A stretch of DNA of 64,000 bases from Clavibacter michiganensis subsp. insidiosus (lineage in GTDB: Bacteria; Actinomycetota; Actinomycetes; Actinomycetales; Microbacteriaceae). The notes beneath the pieces were generated by a model that worked only from the letters and a program-made list of their open reading frames with translations, had not been told where the DNA came from and searched no databases. Position 1 is the first letter of the stretch. Every line of letters begins with the position of its first letter. The position numbers were made by a program, and so were the translations under genes. Shown in pieces: positions 22,856 to 31,582 of the stretch. The stretch spans positions 682,001 to 746,000 of the forward strand of contig NZ_MZMO01000001.1 in assembly GCF_002240565.1 (NCBI RefSeq). The letters run 5' to 3'.

Positions 22856-23365
22856 CTACCAGCGGGCGACGGGCGGCAGGTCGTCGTCGGGCCAGACCTC
22901 GCGGGCGCGGTCCTTCCGGCCCCGGCCCCGGCCGCGGCCCCGGCCGGTGGGCTGGTGCGGCGGCTCGGGCTTGTCGGGATCCGCGGACGGGTCGCCGGGC
23001 TGCTCGAGCTGCATCGCGAGGGCGCGCAGCCGGGCGTCCATCTCCGCGTGGGCCGCAGCGGCCTCGTCGAGCCGGGCGCGCTCCTCGTCGACGTCGGCGG
23101 GGATCCGGGTGACCTCGTCGAGCGGCAGGGCGGCGGCCTCCGCCTCGGCGAGACGGCGGGCGCGGCGGCGCGAGGCGAGGATGCCGAACGCGCCCACGCC
23201 GATCTGGAAGAGGCCCAGCCACCCGGACGCGTCGTTGACCGGCGCCAGCACGTGCCAGGCGCCGAGCGCGATCCAGCCGATGTTGACCCACATGGGCCAG
23301 GCGAACCCGGATGCGGCGCGCGCGCCCTCCCGGGGCTCGTCCGTCTCGCGTCCCTCGTCGCTCAT
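22856..23365 (-). CDS. Small membrane protein with coiled-coil tail, function unknown
   Basis: The 169-residue protein has two membrane helices (about 22-42, [17 protein letters not shown], and 47-65), then a charged, alanine/glutamate-rich helical segment (about 65-120) likely to form a coiled coil, and a tail with a [11 protein letters not shown] repeat. No known domain is recognised. It ends nine bases from the convergent LysR stop and lies 40 bases downstream of nothing else on its strand except the GH13 gene, from which it is separated by its own promoter region or is cotranscribed. Confidence 0.65.
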   Translation of the reverse strand: MSDEGRETDEPREGARAASGFAWPMWVNIGWIALGAWHVLAPVNDASGWLGLFQIGVGAFGILASRRRARRLAEAEAAALPLDEVTRIPADVDEERARLDEAAAAHAEMDARLRALAMQLEQPGDPSADPDKPEPPHQPTGRGRGRGRGRKDRAREVWPDDDLPPVARW

Positions 23366-23405
23366 GCCGTTCCTCCGTGCCGACCCGCCAGTGACTGAGA
23401 GTGTG

Positions 23406-25055
23406 TCACGCGAGGTCGTGAGCCGCCTGGAGCCAGACGAACGTGCGCGGGCTCAGGACGATGCCCTTCGTGAGGCGGAGGCGCTCGTCGCGCACGAGGT
23501 CCACGGCGTGCTCCGCGAACCCGCCGAGCGTCTCCGCGGACACCGTCGCGGGCTCGTCGCCGAGGTTCGCGAGCACGAGCACCGTGCCGCCCTCGTGCGG
23601 GCGCTGGTAGCCGAGCACGTGCGGGTCGTTGGCGTCGAAGCCGACGATGCGCGTGCCGCCGAGCGCGGGCGTGGCGCGGCGGACCGCGATGAGCCGGCGG
23701 ATCCCGGCGTGGATGACGCCCGTGCTCGTGGTGCGGTCGTCGCGCTGGTCGTAGCGGTCGAACGGGTAGAGCGGGCGGTTCACCCACCTGCTGTCGTCGG
23801 CGTGGGCCGGGACGTCGTCGTAGCCGTAGTCGTTGAGCTGGCCGACCTCGTCGCCGAGCACGATCAGCGGCAGGCCGCCCGTGCTGAGGGCGATGGAGTG
23901 GGCGAGGAGGATCCGCTCGACCGCGCCCGGGTCGTCCTGCTCGAGGCCCGCGAGGGACGCCGTGGTGCCCGCGACCGCGCCGCCCGGATGCCGGATGCCG
24001 CGCGCGTGGCTGCCGGGGAAGCCGCCCACGTGGTACTCGGCGAGGAAGCGGCGGTGCTCGTCCGGGTCGATGCCGAGGGCGCGCGCGTCGTCGTCGTCGA
24101 ATGCCCAACGGAGGGCGTCGTGGCTGCGGACGCGCGCGGCGCGGACGGATCCGTCCGGCGCGTGGCCGCGGCGCTCGAGGGCGCGGGAGAGGAGGGCGGC
24201 GGACCGGGTGGCGAGCGCCTCCCAGACGAGGGCGGTGAGCGCGGGGTCGTCGGCGAGGCGCACCGCGTCGCCGTCGAGGAGCTCGCCGGACCCGCGCGGA
24301 TCGGCGTCGGCGGCGACGGCCAGCGCGAGCGCGGGGGAGACGCGGCGGCCGAGGGCGGCGATCGCGCGGAGGAGGGCGCGCCGGTCGGCGTCGGGGCGCT
24401 CGCCGAGGACGGCGGCGGGATCCACGCGGACCACGTCGACCCCCGCGGCGGCGAGGGCGACGGCCTCGCGGACGGCGTCGCGGATCCGGTCGGCGAGGGG
24501 CGCGTCGACGTCCGCGGGGGAGAGGTCGACCGCGAGCGTGAGGCCCGCGTCGTGCAGGGCGTCGGCGAGGGCGCCGAGATCGGCCGCGGATCCGAGGCCG
24601 GCGCGCACGCGCACGCCCGGCGCGAGGAGCGCATCCGCGTCCGCGTCGTCGTCGTCCGCGCGCTCGGCGACGGGCGTGGTCTGCAGGTGCGTGAGCCCGA
24701 GGTCGCGGAGGGCGGGGATCCGCGCGGCGAGGCCCCGGAGGTCGTCGGCGTACCGGTCGACGTAGCAGACGCCGCCCGTGCGGAGGTCGAGGCGGAGGTC
24801 GGCCGGGGATGCGGCGGCCGGGGCGCGTCGGGCGCGCACGTCGCGGAGATCCGCGGCCAGCGCGTCGGCGAGGGCATCGGCGCCGTCGCCCACGAGCGGG
24901 CGGAGGTCGGCGGCGAGGGCGTCGCGGTCGAACGGGGGCGCGGCGGCCGGGTCGGCGGGGGCGCGGCCGTCGGCGGTGGTCGGGCCGTCGGCGCGCACGC
25001 CGTCGCGGTCGTGTCCGCCTGCCGCGGGATCGGTCGTGAGCGCTGCGCTCCCCAT
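23406..25055 (-). CDS. Amylosucrase-family (GH13_4) protein, catalytically degenerate
   Basis: The C-terminal half (about 300-549) matches amylosucrase closely: [31 protein letters not shown] and [19 protein letters not shown] are landmark segments. The nucleophile region reads VVRVDPAA (Arg and Asp kept). However, where amylosucrases have the acid/base Glu in an EAIVxPD segment, this protein has alanine in a AVAADADP stretch, and the region I Asn-His pair (FNHTS) is missing. At 549 residues it is also shorter than the usual 630-650. It is therefore either inactive or has changed function. Alanine/Asp-rich linkers fill the N-terminus. It is divergent from glyA. Confidence 0.8.
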   Translation of the reverse strand: MGSAALTTDPAAGGHDRDGVRADGPTTADGRAPADPAAAPPFDRDALAADLRPLVGDGADALADALAADLRDVRARRAPAAASPADLRLDLRTGGVCYVDRYADDLRGLAARIPALRDLGLTHLQTTPVAERADDDDADADALLAPGVRVRAGLGSAADLGALADALHDAGLTLAVDLSPADVDAPLADRIRDAVREAVALAAAGVDVVRVDPAAVLGERPDADRRALLRAIAALGRRVSPALALAVAADADPRGSGELLDGDAVRLADDPALTALVWEALATRSAALLSRALERRGHAPDGSVRAARVRSHDALRWAFDDDDARALGIDPDEHRRFLAEYHVGGFPGSHARGIRHPGGAVAGTTASLAGLEQDDPGAVERILLAHSIALSTGGLPLIVLGDEVGQLNDYGYDDVPAHADDSRWVNRPLYPFDRYDQRDDRTTSTGVIHAGIRRLIAVRRATPALGGTRIVGFDANDPHVLGYQRPHEGGTVLVLANLGDEPATVSAETLGGFAEHAVDLVRDERLRLTKGIVLSPRTFVWLQAAHDLA

Positions 25056-25227
25056 GCTCGGTCCTTCCTCCGCATCCGGCGGGCACCGTCGCCCGACCCC
25101 CTGATCCTACGGGCGGGCGGGGCCCGAGACGCCCGGAACCGTTCGTGCACTTCGCATCCCCTCGCTCGACGGCCAGGCGCGCGCGTCGTACGCGGCTGCG
25201 CACCTCGCGGGCGCGCGCCTGCCCGGG

Positions 25228-25233
25228 TAGGAT
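25228..25233 (+). promoter_or_regulatory. -10 element of glyA-folD
   Basis: TAGGAT, a good actinobacterial -10 hexamer, ends eight bases before the first helix of the riboswitch, so transcription would begin right at the aptamer. Confidence 0.55.
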
Positions 25234-25240
25234 CGGACCC

Positions 25241-25312
25241 GTCGCGACTGGCGTTCGGATGGGTCACCATCGGGGAGCGACTCACACGGTTGGTGGCCGT
25301 ACGCCTGGGCCA
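25241..25312 (+). ncRNA. ZTP (pfl) riboswitch
   Basis: The conserved pfl-motif blocks are present in order: CGACTGGCG (25245-25253), CGGGGAGCGA (25271-25280) and CGCCTGGGC (25302-25310). The helices also fit: P1 GTCGC (25241-25245) with GCGAC (25277-25281), P2 ATGG/CCAT (25259-25270), P3 TGGCC (25294-25298) with GGCCA (25308-25312), and the pseudoknot GGCG (25250-25253) with CGCC (25302-25305). ZTP riboswitches sense the purine intermediate ZTP/ZMP that accumulates when 10-formyl-THF is short and turn on one-carbon genes, matching glyA-folD downstream. No terminator follows, so control of translation is likely. Confidence 0.93.
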
Positions 25313-25349
25313 CGACGCATCCATTCGTCCACCGTGCTCAAGGAGTCCC

Positions 25350-26627
25350 ATGCCCGTCGACCAGTCATTCAACGCCCCCCTCTCCGAGGTCGACCCGGAG
25401 ATCGCGGCCGTCCTCGAGCAGGAGCTCGGCCGTCAGCGCGGCACCCTCGAGATGATCGCCAGCGAGAACTTCGTGCCGCGCGCGGTGCTGCAGTCGCAGG
25501 GATCCGTGCTCACCAACAAGTACGCGGAGGGCTACCCGGGCCGCCGCTACTACGGCGGCTGCGAGTTCGTCGACGTCGCCGAGCAGCTCGCCATCGACCG
25601 CGCCAAGAGCCTCTTCGGCGCCGAGTTCGCCAACGTCCAGCCGCACTCGGGCGCCACCGCGAACGCCGCCGTCCTCGCGGCCATCGCGCAGCCGGGCGAC
25701 ACGATCCTCGGCCTCGAGCTCGCGCACGGCGGCCACCTCACGCACGGCATGAAGCTCAACTTCTCCGGCAAGCTCTACGACGCCGCCGCGTACGGCGTGG
25801 ATCCCGACACCTTCCTCATCGACATGGACGTCGTGCGCGAGAAGGCGCTCGAGCACCGCCCGCAGGTCATCATCGCCGGCTGGTCGGCGTACCCCCGCCA
25901 CCTCGACTTCGCCGCGTTCCGCTCCATCGCCGACGAGGTGGGCGCCAAGCTCTGGGTCGACATGGCGCACTTCGCCGGCCTCGTCGCCGCGGGCGTCCAC
26001 CCCTCGCCGATCCCCTACGCGGACGTCGTCTCCTCCACCGTGCACAAGACCCTCGCGGGACCCCGGTCCGGCGTGATCCTCAGCCGCGACACCGCGCTCG
26101 CCAAGAAGCTCAACTCGGCCGTGTTCCCGGGCCAGCAGGGCGGCCCGCTCATGCACGTCATCGCGGCCAAGGCCACCGCGTTCAAGATCGCGGCCACCGA
26201 GGAGTTCGCCGACCGGCAGCGCCGCACCATCCAGGGCGCGCAGATCCTCGCCGAGCGCCTCGTCGCGGCCGACTCCACCGAGGCCGGCGTCTCGGTGCTC
26301 ACGGGCGGCACCGACGTGCACCTCGTGCTCGCCGACCTGCGGAACTCGCCCATCGACGGCAAGCAGGCGGAGGACGCGCTGCACGAGGTCGGCATCACGG
26401 TCAACCGCAACTCGGTGCCGTTCGACCCGCGCCCGCCGATGGTCACGTCCGGTGTCCGCATCGGCACGTCCGCGCTCGCGACCCGCGGCTTCGGCGAGAC
26501 CGAGTTCACCGAGGTGGCCGACATCATCGCCGAGACCCTGAAGCCCGGCAGCGACCTCGCCGCGCTGCGTGCGCGCGTGCTGACGCTCACCGACGGCTTC
26601 CCGCTCTACGAGGGCCTCACCCAGTGA
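25350..26627 (+). CDS. glyA: Serine hydroxymethyltransferase
   Basis: GlyA interconverts serine and glycine while charging THF with a methylene group. The 425-residue PLP enzyme shows the family blocks MIASENF, the PLP lysine at about residue 233 ([11 protein letters not shown]) and the flexible [13 protein letters not shown] segment. ATG at 25350 follows AAGGAG. It is the first gene of the glyA-folD operon under the ZTP riboswitch, and its stop overlaps the folD start (GTGA). Confidence 0.98.
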   Translation: MPVDQSFNAPLSEVDPEIAAVLEQELGRQRGTLEMIASENFVPRAVLQSQGSVLTNKYAEGYPGRRYYGGCEFVDVAEQLAIDRAKSLFGAEFANVQPHSGATANAAVLAAIAQPGDTILGLELAHGGHLTHGMKLNFSGKLYDAAAYGVDPDTFLIDMDVVREKALEHRPQVIIAGWSAYPRHLDFAAFRSIADEVGAKLWVDMAHFAGLVAAGVHPSPIPYADVVSSTVHKTLAGPRSGVILSRDTALAKKLNSAVFPGQQGGPLMHVIAAKATAFKIAATEEFADRQRRTIQGAQILAERLVAADSTEAGVSVLTGGTDVHLVLADLRNSPIDGKQAEDALHEVGITVNRNSVPFDPRPPMVTSGVRIGTSALATRGFGETEFTEVADIIAETLKPGSDLAALRARVLTLTDGFPLYEGLTQ

Positions 26628-27526
26628 CCGCGGTCGTGCTCGACGGCGTCGCCACGGCGTCGGCCATCAAGTCCGAGCTGGCCGTGCGGATCCGCGCCCT
26701 CCGCGAGCAGGGCCTTGTCCCCGGCCTCGGCACGCTCCTCGTGGGCGACGACCCGGGTTCCCGCTCGTACGTCGCCGGCAAGCACCGCGACTGCGCCGAG
26801 GTGGGCATCGAGTCCATCCGCGTCGACCTCCCGGCCGACGCCACCGAGGCCGACGTGCGGACCGCGATCGAGCGGCTCAACACGGATCCGGCCGTCACCG
26901 GCTACATCGTGCAGCTGCCGCTGCCGGCGGGGATCGACGAGAACGCGATGCTCGAGCTCATCGACCCGTCGAAGGACGCGGACGGCCTGCACCCGACCAA
27001 CCTCGGGCGCCTCGTGCTCGGCGTGCAGGGCGAGCTGACCTCGCCGCTGCCGTGCACGCCCGCGGGCATCGTCGAGATGCTCGAGCGCTACGAGGTGCCG
27101 ATCGCCGGCCAGCACGTGGTCGTCGTCGGCCGCGGCCTCACGGTGGGCCGGCCGCTCGGCCTGCTGCTCACGCGCAAGGGCCTCGACGCCACCGTCACGC
27201 TCACGCACTCCCGCACGCGCGACCTCGAGCAGGAGGTCCGCCGGGCGGACATCGTGGTCGCGGCCGTCGGCGTCGCGCACCTCATCAGCCCCACGTGGGT
27301 GAAGCCGGGCGCCGCGGTGCTCGACGTCGGGATCACGCGCGTCGTGGATCCCGAGACCGGGAAGGCGCGCCTCACGGGCGACGTGGACCCGGCCGTCGCC
27401 GAGGTCGCCGGGCACCTGTCCCCGAACCCGCGCGGCGTCGGGCCGATGACCCGGGCGATGCTGCTGGTGAACGTGGTGCTGGCCGCCGAGCGCGACGCGC
27501 GCCTGGCCGCCGAGCTGCGCGGCTGA
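26624..27526 (+). CDS. folD: Methylene-THF dehydrogenase/cyclohydrolase
   Basis: FolD converts 5,10-methylene-THF to 10-formyl-THF in two steps using NADP. The 300-residue protein shows the catalytic Tyr and Lys in SRSYVAGK (around residues 47-53), YIVQLPLP, the cofactor-binding [10 protein letters not shown] and the C-terminal PRGVGPMT. It starts with GTG overlapping the glyA stop by four bases, so the two are coupled and share riboswitch control. Confidence 0.97.
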   Translation: MTAVVLDGVATASAIKSELAVRIRALREQGLVPGLGTLLVGDDPGSRSYVAGKHRDCAEVGIESIRVDLPADATEADVRTAIERLNTDPAVTGYIVQLPLPAGIDENAMLELIDPSKDADGLHPTNLGRLVLGVQGELTSPLPCTPAGIVEMLERYEVPIAGQHVVVVGRGLTVGRPLGLLLTRKGLDATVTLTHSRTRDLEQEVRRADIVVAAVGVAHLISPTWVKPGAAVLDVGITRVVDPETGKARLTGDVDPAVAEVAGHLSPNPRGVGPMTRAMLLVNVVLAAERDARLAAELRG

Positions 27527-27824
27527 CGGCGCTCGCCGCGACAGGTCAGCTGAGCGCGGTCGCCTCGTCGCTCGCTTCAAGGCCCGAGGGGGTTTCGTGA
27601 GCGAACGCGACCGACGGCCGGGAGGCCCTGCGAAAAGATGGCCACAAAAAGCTATTTCCGTGGTCTAGAAATATAAGCCCAGAATATCGTCTCTGTGGGG
27701 CCTGCGCAATGGTCTTCTGGAATCGGGCTCGTGCTGGTTCGCAGGCGGACTTCCCCCTAGTAGTCGGCGAGTACGCATGATGCGCCGACTGCGCGTGTGA
27801 TCCCGTGCCACGAAAGGGCATCTC

Positions 27825-28457
27825 ATGAAATCTGTTCGAATCTCAATTTTCGCTGCAGGAATCGCGGTGGCGTCCCTCTTTGCCGTCGGGCTGCCTGAAC
27901 AGGCCCAGGCAGCGGCATCCGCTTCGGATAACGTTGTGACTTTCTCCGAATTCATTTCCGACTTCGGCGTCTCGCCGGAAACGGCATCGGCTCTCGAGGC
28001 GAAGTTCGCCGAGTTGCCGAACGATGTCCAGGACGCCTACCTCGCGGACCCGAATTCGCTATTCACGTTCGGACCTGTCGTGGTCGCGACCTCCACCCCG
28101 TCACCGACGCCTCACTTCTCCACGATGGCGGCTGTGAGGACCCGGCAAGTCGTGGACAAGCAGGCGGTCCGCGTCTTCGGCGTCGAAGTGGGCAACTTCA
28201 CATTGAGCTATACGTTCGAGGCGACGGCTGGGGCCGTGAAGCGCAATCTGGAGTGCGTTGGATCATTCAGCGGTTTCGGTTTGGCGGGATCCACCAGCTC
28301 GTCGGACTACGTCAGCAACGGTCGCGGGACGTGCAGCGCGCGCCACACCATGAGCTACGCATTCAAGGGAGCGCCGTTCTCATTCACGAAGCTGCACACC
28401 GTCAGCACGGTCGCGGGGGACCCGACCCGTGTGACCGGTTCGATCAGGAACGTGTAG
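27825..28457 (+). CDS. Secreted protein of unknown family
   Basis: The 210-residue protein begins with a clean signal peptide (MKSVRISIF, hydrophobic core, AQA-A cleavage near residue 30). A helical segment follows (about 40-70), then a Ser/Thr/Pro linker (about 88-97) and a beta-rich C-terminal domain (about 105-210) with two cysteines (LECVG and GTCSA) that could form a disulfide. I recognise no family. AAAGGG (27813-27818) precedes ATG at 27825. Base composition is clearly lower in GC than the neighbours, as is the 298-base gap 27527-27824, which contains AT-rich promoter-like sequence around 27660-27690 and nothing else I can name. A two-helix membrane protein follows after four bases. 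Recent acquisition is likely. Confidence 0.75.
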   Translation: MKSVRISIFAAGIAVASLFAVGLPEQAQAAASASDNVVTFSEFISDFGVSPETASALEAKFAELPNDVQDAYLADPNSLFTFGPVVVATSTPSPTPHFSTMAAVRTRQVVDKQAVRVFGVEVGNFTLSYTFEATAGAVKRNLECVGSFSGFGLAGSTSSSDYVSNGRGTCSARHTMSYAFKGAPFSFTKLHTVSTVAGDPTRVTGSIRNV

Positions 28458-28461
28458 CACC

Positions 28462-28755
28462 ATGACGACCATGACAGACCGTTCGCGAACGAGCTCAACA
28501 CACTGGTGGCTGCTGTTGGCGGCAGTTGTCTCGTCCTTGCTCCTACTCGGGACCGCATGGTCGGTGGCTGTGCAGGTGGTAGTGGTCGTGATCGCGGGGA
28601 ACCGGCTTGCGCGACGGCCTCCTCGGCGGGAGGCGGTGGTTCTCTGGAGTGCCATCGCGCTGATCGCTGCCACGCTCATCGCAGCAGCCGCGGTCGCCTT
28701 CACAGCGGCTGGCTTGTCGAGCACGTTCACCGGCACAACCGTTCCGATCGACTAG
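28462..28755 (+). CDS. Small two-helix membrane protein paired with the secreted protein
   Basis: A 97-residue protein with two membrane helices (about 16-46 and 58-82), a basic loop between them (RLARRPPRRE) and a short hydrophilic C-terminus. It starts four bases after the stop of the secreted-protein gene, so the two are surely cotranscribed. A partner role such as immunity, export or anchoring is possible by analogy with the pair at 34.7-35.6 kb, but there is no homology evidence. ATG at 28462 is the first of two candidate starts (the other is at 28471). Confidence 0.65.
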   Translation: MTTMTDRSRTSSTHWWLLLAAVVSSLLLLGTAWSVAVQVVVVVIAGNRLARRPPRREAVVLWSAIALIAATLIAAAAVAFTAAGLSSTFTGTTVPID

Positions 28756-28821
28756 TTCACGCGGACACTCGCGCCGAAGCCCCAGCGGAGTGTCTTGTCG
28801 CGCAAGGAGATCAGGGTGCAC

Positions 28822-28850
28822 GAGGGGACGGCCGGTCAGGCCGTCCCCTC
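28822..28850. terminator. Bidirectional terminator hairpin
   Basis: A perfect 12-bp stem (GAGGGGACGGCC, 28822-28833, complement 28839-28850) with a 5-base loop. It lies between convergent genes, and the loop contains the stop codon of the carbonic anhydrase gene, so the stem includes that gene's last codons. Confidence 0.75.
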
Positions 28851-29441
28851 CTCGCGTCCCCGGTCCGTGACGGTCGTGCGCTCGGCGCCCAGGAGGACGG
28901 CCGGCGTCGGGATTGCGCCCGCGTGCAGGCGCGCGTTCTCCACGTAGTGGTCGGCGTTCGCTCGGAGCCCCGCGACCTCCTCGTCGGTGAGCTCGCGCCG
29001 CACCTTGCCGGGCACGCTGGCGACGAGGGAGCGCGGCGGGATGGTCTGCCCTTCCAGCACGACCGTGCCGCCCGCGAGCAGCGACTCGCGGCCGACGACC
29101 GCGCCGTTCATCACGGTGGCGGACATGCCGACGATGCAGTCGTCCTCGATCGTGCAGCCGTGCAGCACCGCGTTGTGGCCGACGCTCACGCCGGTGCCGA
29201 CGGTGAGCGGGAAGCCCGCGTCCACGTGGCAGCTCACGTTGTCCTGCAGGTTCGAGCGGGCGCCGATCGCGATGTCGGCGGCCTCCGCGCGTAGCACGGC
29301 GTTGAACCACACGCTGGATCCCGCCCCGAGCGTCACCCGGCCGACGACGCGCGCACCTGCCGCCACCAGGGCGTCGGGCGCGATGTCGGGCGCGGGCGAT
29401 CCGGGGAGCGCGCGGACGGTGGCCTGGGGATCGACGGTCAT
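28836..29441 (-). CDS. Gamma-class carbonic anhydrase-like hexapeptide-repeat protein
   Basis: The 201-residue protein folds as a left-handed beta helix of hexapeptide repeats (VWFNAVLRAEAADIAIGARSN and following), with a C-terminal helix. Zinc-ligand histidines are seen in SCHVDAG and VGHNAVLHGC, as in Cam/PaaY-type gamma carbonic anhydrases. It may hydrate CO2 or have a related hydrolase role. It is the last gene of a likely run galT-galK-GNAT-CA; the gap to the GNAT gene is 22 bases. Confidence 0.88.
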   Translation of the reverse strand: MTVDPQATVRALPGSPAPDIAPDALVAAGARVVGRVTLGAGSSVWFNAVLRAEAADIAIGARSNLQDNVSCHVDAGFPLTVGTGVSVGHNAVLHGCTIEDDCIVGMSATVMNGAVVGRESLLAGGTVVLEGQTIPPRSLVASVPGKVRRELTDEEVAGLRANADHYVENARLHAGAIPTPAVLLGAERTTVTDRGREEGTA

Positions 29442-29463
29442 GCCGCCAGGGTAGGCCGCGCGG

Positions 29464-30381
29464 TCAGGCCGACGGGCGCATCCGCGTGCCGCGCTCCATG
29501 GGCGCGAAGCCGGCGGCCACGTACGCGTCCCACGGGGCGCGGTAGTAGGGGAGCGGCGAGGCGTTGATGAAGACGTCCCGCCCGCCCAGCTCGCCGACCC
29601 GGCGGCAGACGTCGAGCGCGAGGGTCTGCGCGAGGCCGCGGCGGCGGTGCGCGGGCACGATCCCGAGCGGCTCGAGCTCCGCCCAGCCGCTCGTCGGGTC
29701 GAGCCACGCCGTGCAGGTGCCGGCGAGCGAGCCGTCGGGCGCCTCGATCACGAGGTCGAGGTCGCGCCGGTACACGGCTGCGGTGCGCATCGCCGCGTAG
29801 TCGTCCGCGTCGAAGCGGCTCTCGGCGTCCGGGTCGATGCCGTCGCCGGATCCGTCGGTGAAGGGCAGCTCGACCGGCTTCCACGCCCGGCGGTGCGTCT
29901 CGACCTTGGCCTGCTCCTCGCCCTCCGCGACGGGGCGGATCACGTACCCGGCGGGGGGCCGCGCGCCGGTGTCGCGGGCGGGATGGCGGAGCCCCGCGAG
30001 CGGGACGGCCTCGTCGACGAAGCCGCGGCCGGCGAGGATCCCGCGGAGCCGCTCCTGCCCGCGGTGCACGGCCACGCTCGTGCGCCCGTCCCCCGCCGCG
30101 TCGAGGAGCCACGCGGCGAGGAGATCGGTCGTGCCGTCGTCGCCGGGCGCGCACTCGACGCGCGCGTCGTCCGGCGAGGAGCCGGCCCAGCCGATCAGCG
30201 CGCCCGCGTCGTCGCGGACCACGGCGATCCGCTCGGGCAGCTGCCCGGTGGCGGCCTCCCAGGCGAAGCCGCCGGGTTGGGTCGACGCGGGAAACCAGGC
30301 CGACAGCGCACGGGGGATGTCGCGGACGGCGTCGCCGGGGTCGCCGCTGGTCTCGGTCAGGCCTGCGGCGGCTCGTGTCAT
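29464..30381 (-). CDS. GNAT-family acetyltransferase, two-domain
   Basis: The 305-residue protein has a weak N-terminal GNAT-like half (about 20-135) and a complete C-terminal GNAT domain (about 145-305). The latter has VPAHRRRGLAQTLALDV as the acetyl-CoA loop. The two-domain layout resembles mycothiol-synthase-like GNATs, but a separate true MshD is present at 49.8 kb, so the substrate here is different and unknown. It lies between galK (40-base gap) and the carbonic anhydrase gene on the same strand. Confidence 0.82.
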   Translation of the reverse strand: MTRAAAGLTETSGDPGDAVRDIPRALSAWFPASTQPGGFAWEAATGQLPERIAVVRDDAGALIGWAGSSPDDARVECAPGDDGTTDLLAAWLLDAAGDGRTSVAVHRGQERLRGILAGRGFVDEAVPLAGLRHPARDTGARPPAGYVIRPVAEGEEQAKVETHRRAWKPVELPFTDGSGDGIDPDAESRFDADDYAAMRTAAVYRRDLDLVIEAPDGSLAGTCTAWLDPTSGWAELEPLGIVPAHRRRGLAQTLALDVCRRVGELGGRDVFINASPLPYYRAPWDAYVAAGFAPMERGTRMRPSA

Positions 30382-30421
30382 GCGGTCGAGCCTAGGGGGC
30401 GCCGCCGGAGCGATGCGCGCC

Positions 30422-31582
30422 CTACTGCTCCGCCTTCGCCCCGTCCGACGGCGTGACCGTGAAGACGGTCGGCCCCGAGTAGCCGTGCTCCGCGAACGCG
30501 CCGTCGATCGCGACCTGGAGGCGCGACAGGGAGTCGACGTCGATGAGCGCGATGGCCGATCCGCCGAAGCCGCCGCCCGTCATGCGCGCGCCGATCGCGC
30601 CCTCGTTCTGCGCGACCTCGACCGCGAGGTCGAGTTCCGGGACGCTGATCTCGAAGTCGTCGCGCATGGAGCGGTGGCTCGCGTCGAGCAGCTCGCCGAT
30701 GGCGCGCGGGCCCTCCTCGCGGAGCGCGCGCACGGTGTCGAGCACGCGCTGGTTCTCGGTGACGATGTGGCGCACGCGGCGGAACGTCTCGTCGTCGAGC
30801 ACCTCGCGGGCGCGGACCAGGTCGTCGACCGTCAGCTCGCGGAGCGAGGACACGCCCATGAGGCGCGCGCCGAGCTCGCACGACTCGCGTCGCGCGCGGT
30901 AGCCGCCGTCGGCGTGCGCGTGCGCGACGTGGGTGTCGATCACGGCGATGGTGAGGCCGGCCGCCTCGAGCCCGAGCGGGATGACCTCGGCGTCGAGCGA
31001 GCGGCAGTCGAGGAACACACCCGCGTCCTGCTGTCCGAGCAGGCTCGCGGACTGGTCCATGATCCCCGTCGGCGCTCCCACGATCTCGTTCTCGGCGAGC
31101 TGCCCCACCGCGGCGAGCGTCGGCCGGTCGAGGCCGAGCCGCCAGATGTCGTCGAGCGCGAGGGCGATGGATCCCTCGAGCGCGGCCGACGACGACAGAC
31201 CGGCGCCCACGGGCACGTCGCTGTCGACGAACACGTCGAAGCCGGGCACGGCGCCGAGGTCGGCCCCGCGCTGCCCGAGCGCCCACGCGACGCCGAGCGG
31301 GTAGGCCTGCCAGCCCTCGATGCGCTCGCCGGTCAGGTCCGCGAGGCGCGCCTCCACGACCTCCTCGGAGAAGGAGCTGGCGAGGCGGATCCGGTCGTCG
31401 TCCCGCGGCGCGAGCGCGATGACCGTGCGGCGGTCGATCGCGAACGGGAACACGAGCCCAGAGTTGTAGTCCGTGTGCTCGCCGATGAGGTTCACGCGCC
31501 CGGGCGAGGACCACACGCCGTGCGGCTCGCGCTCGAAGCGGGCGCGGAATCCCTCGCGCACGTCGTCTCGGATGTCGGTCAT
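30422..31582 (-). CDS. galK: Galactokinase
   Basis: GalK phosphorylates galactose to galactose-1-phosphate, the first step of the Leloir pathway. The 386-residue protein has all three GHMP-kinase motifs: PGRVNLIGEHTDYNSG near residue 27, PVGAGLSSSAALE near 125, and MTGGGFGGSAIAL near 335. ATG at 31582 overlaps the galT stop as ATGA, so the two genes are translationally coupled. Confidence 0.97.
   Translation of the reverse strand: MTDIRDDVREGFRARFEREPHGVWSSPGRVNLIGEHTDYNSGLVFPFAIDRRTVIALAPRDDDRIRLASSFSEEVVEARLADLTGERIEGWQAYPLGVAWALGQRGADLGAVPGFDVFVDSDVPVGAGLSSSAALEGSIALALDDIWRLGLDRPTLAAVGQLAENEIVGAPTGIMDQSASLLGQQDAGVFLDCRSLDAEVIPLGLEAAGLTIAVIDTHVAHAHADGGYRARRESCELGARLMGVSSLRELTVDDLVRAREVLDDETFRRVRHIVTENQRVLDTVRALREEGPRAIGELLDASHRSMRDDFEISVPELDLAVEVAQNEGAIGARMTGGGFGGSAIALIDVDSLSRLQVAIDGAFAEHGYSGPTVFTVTPSDGAKAEQ

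Noticed and set aside
22947..25349. Long plus-strand frame leading into glyA
   Set aside because: It is antisense to the GH13 gene and passes through the riboswitch; glyA begins at 25350 with a proper ribosome binding site.
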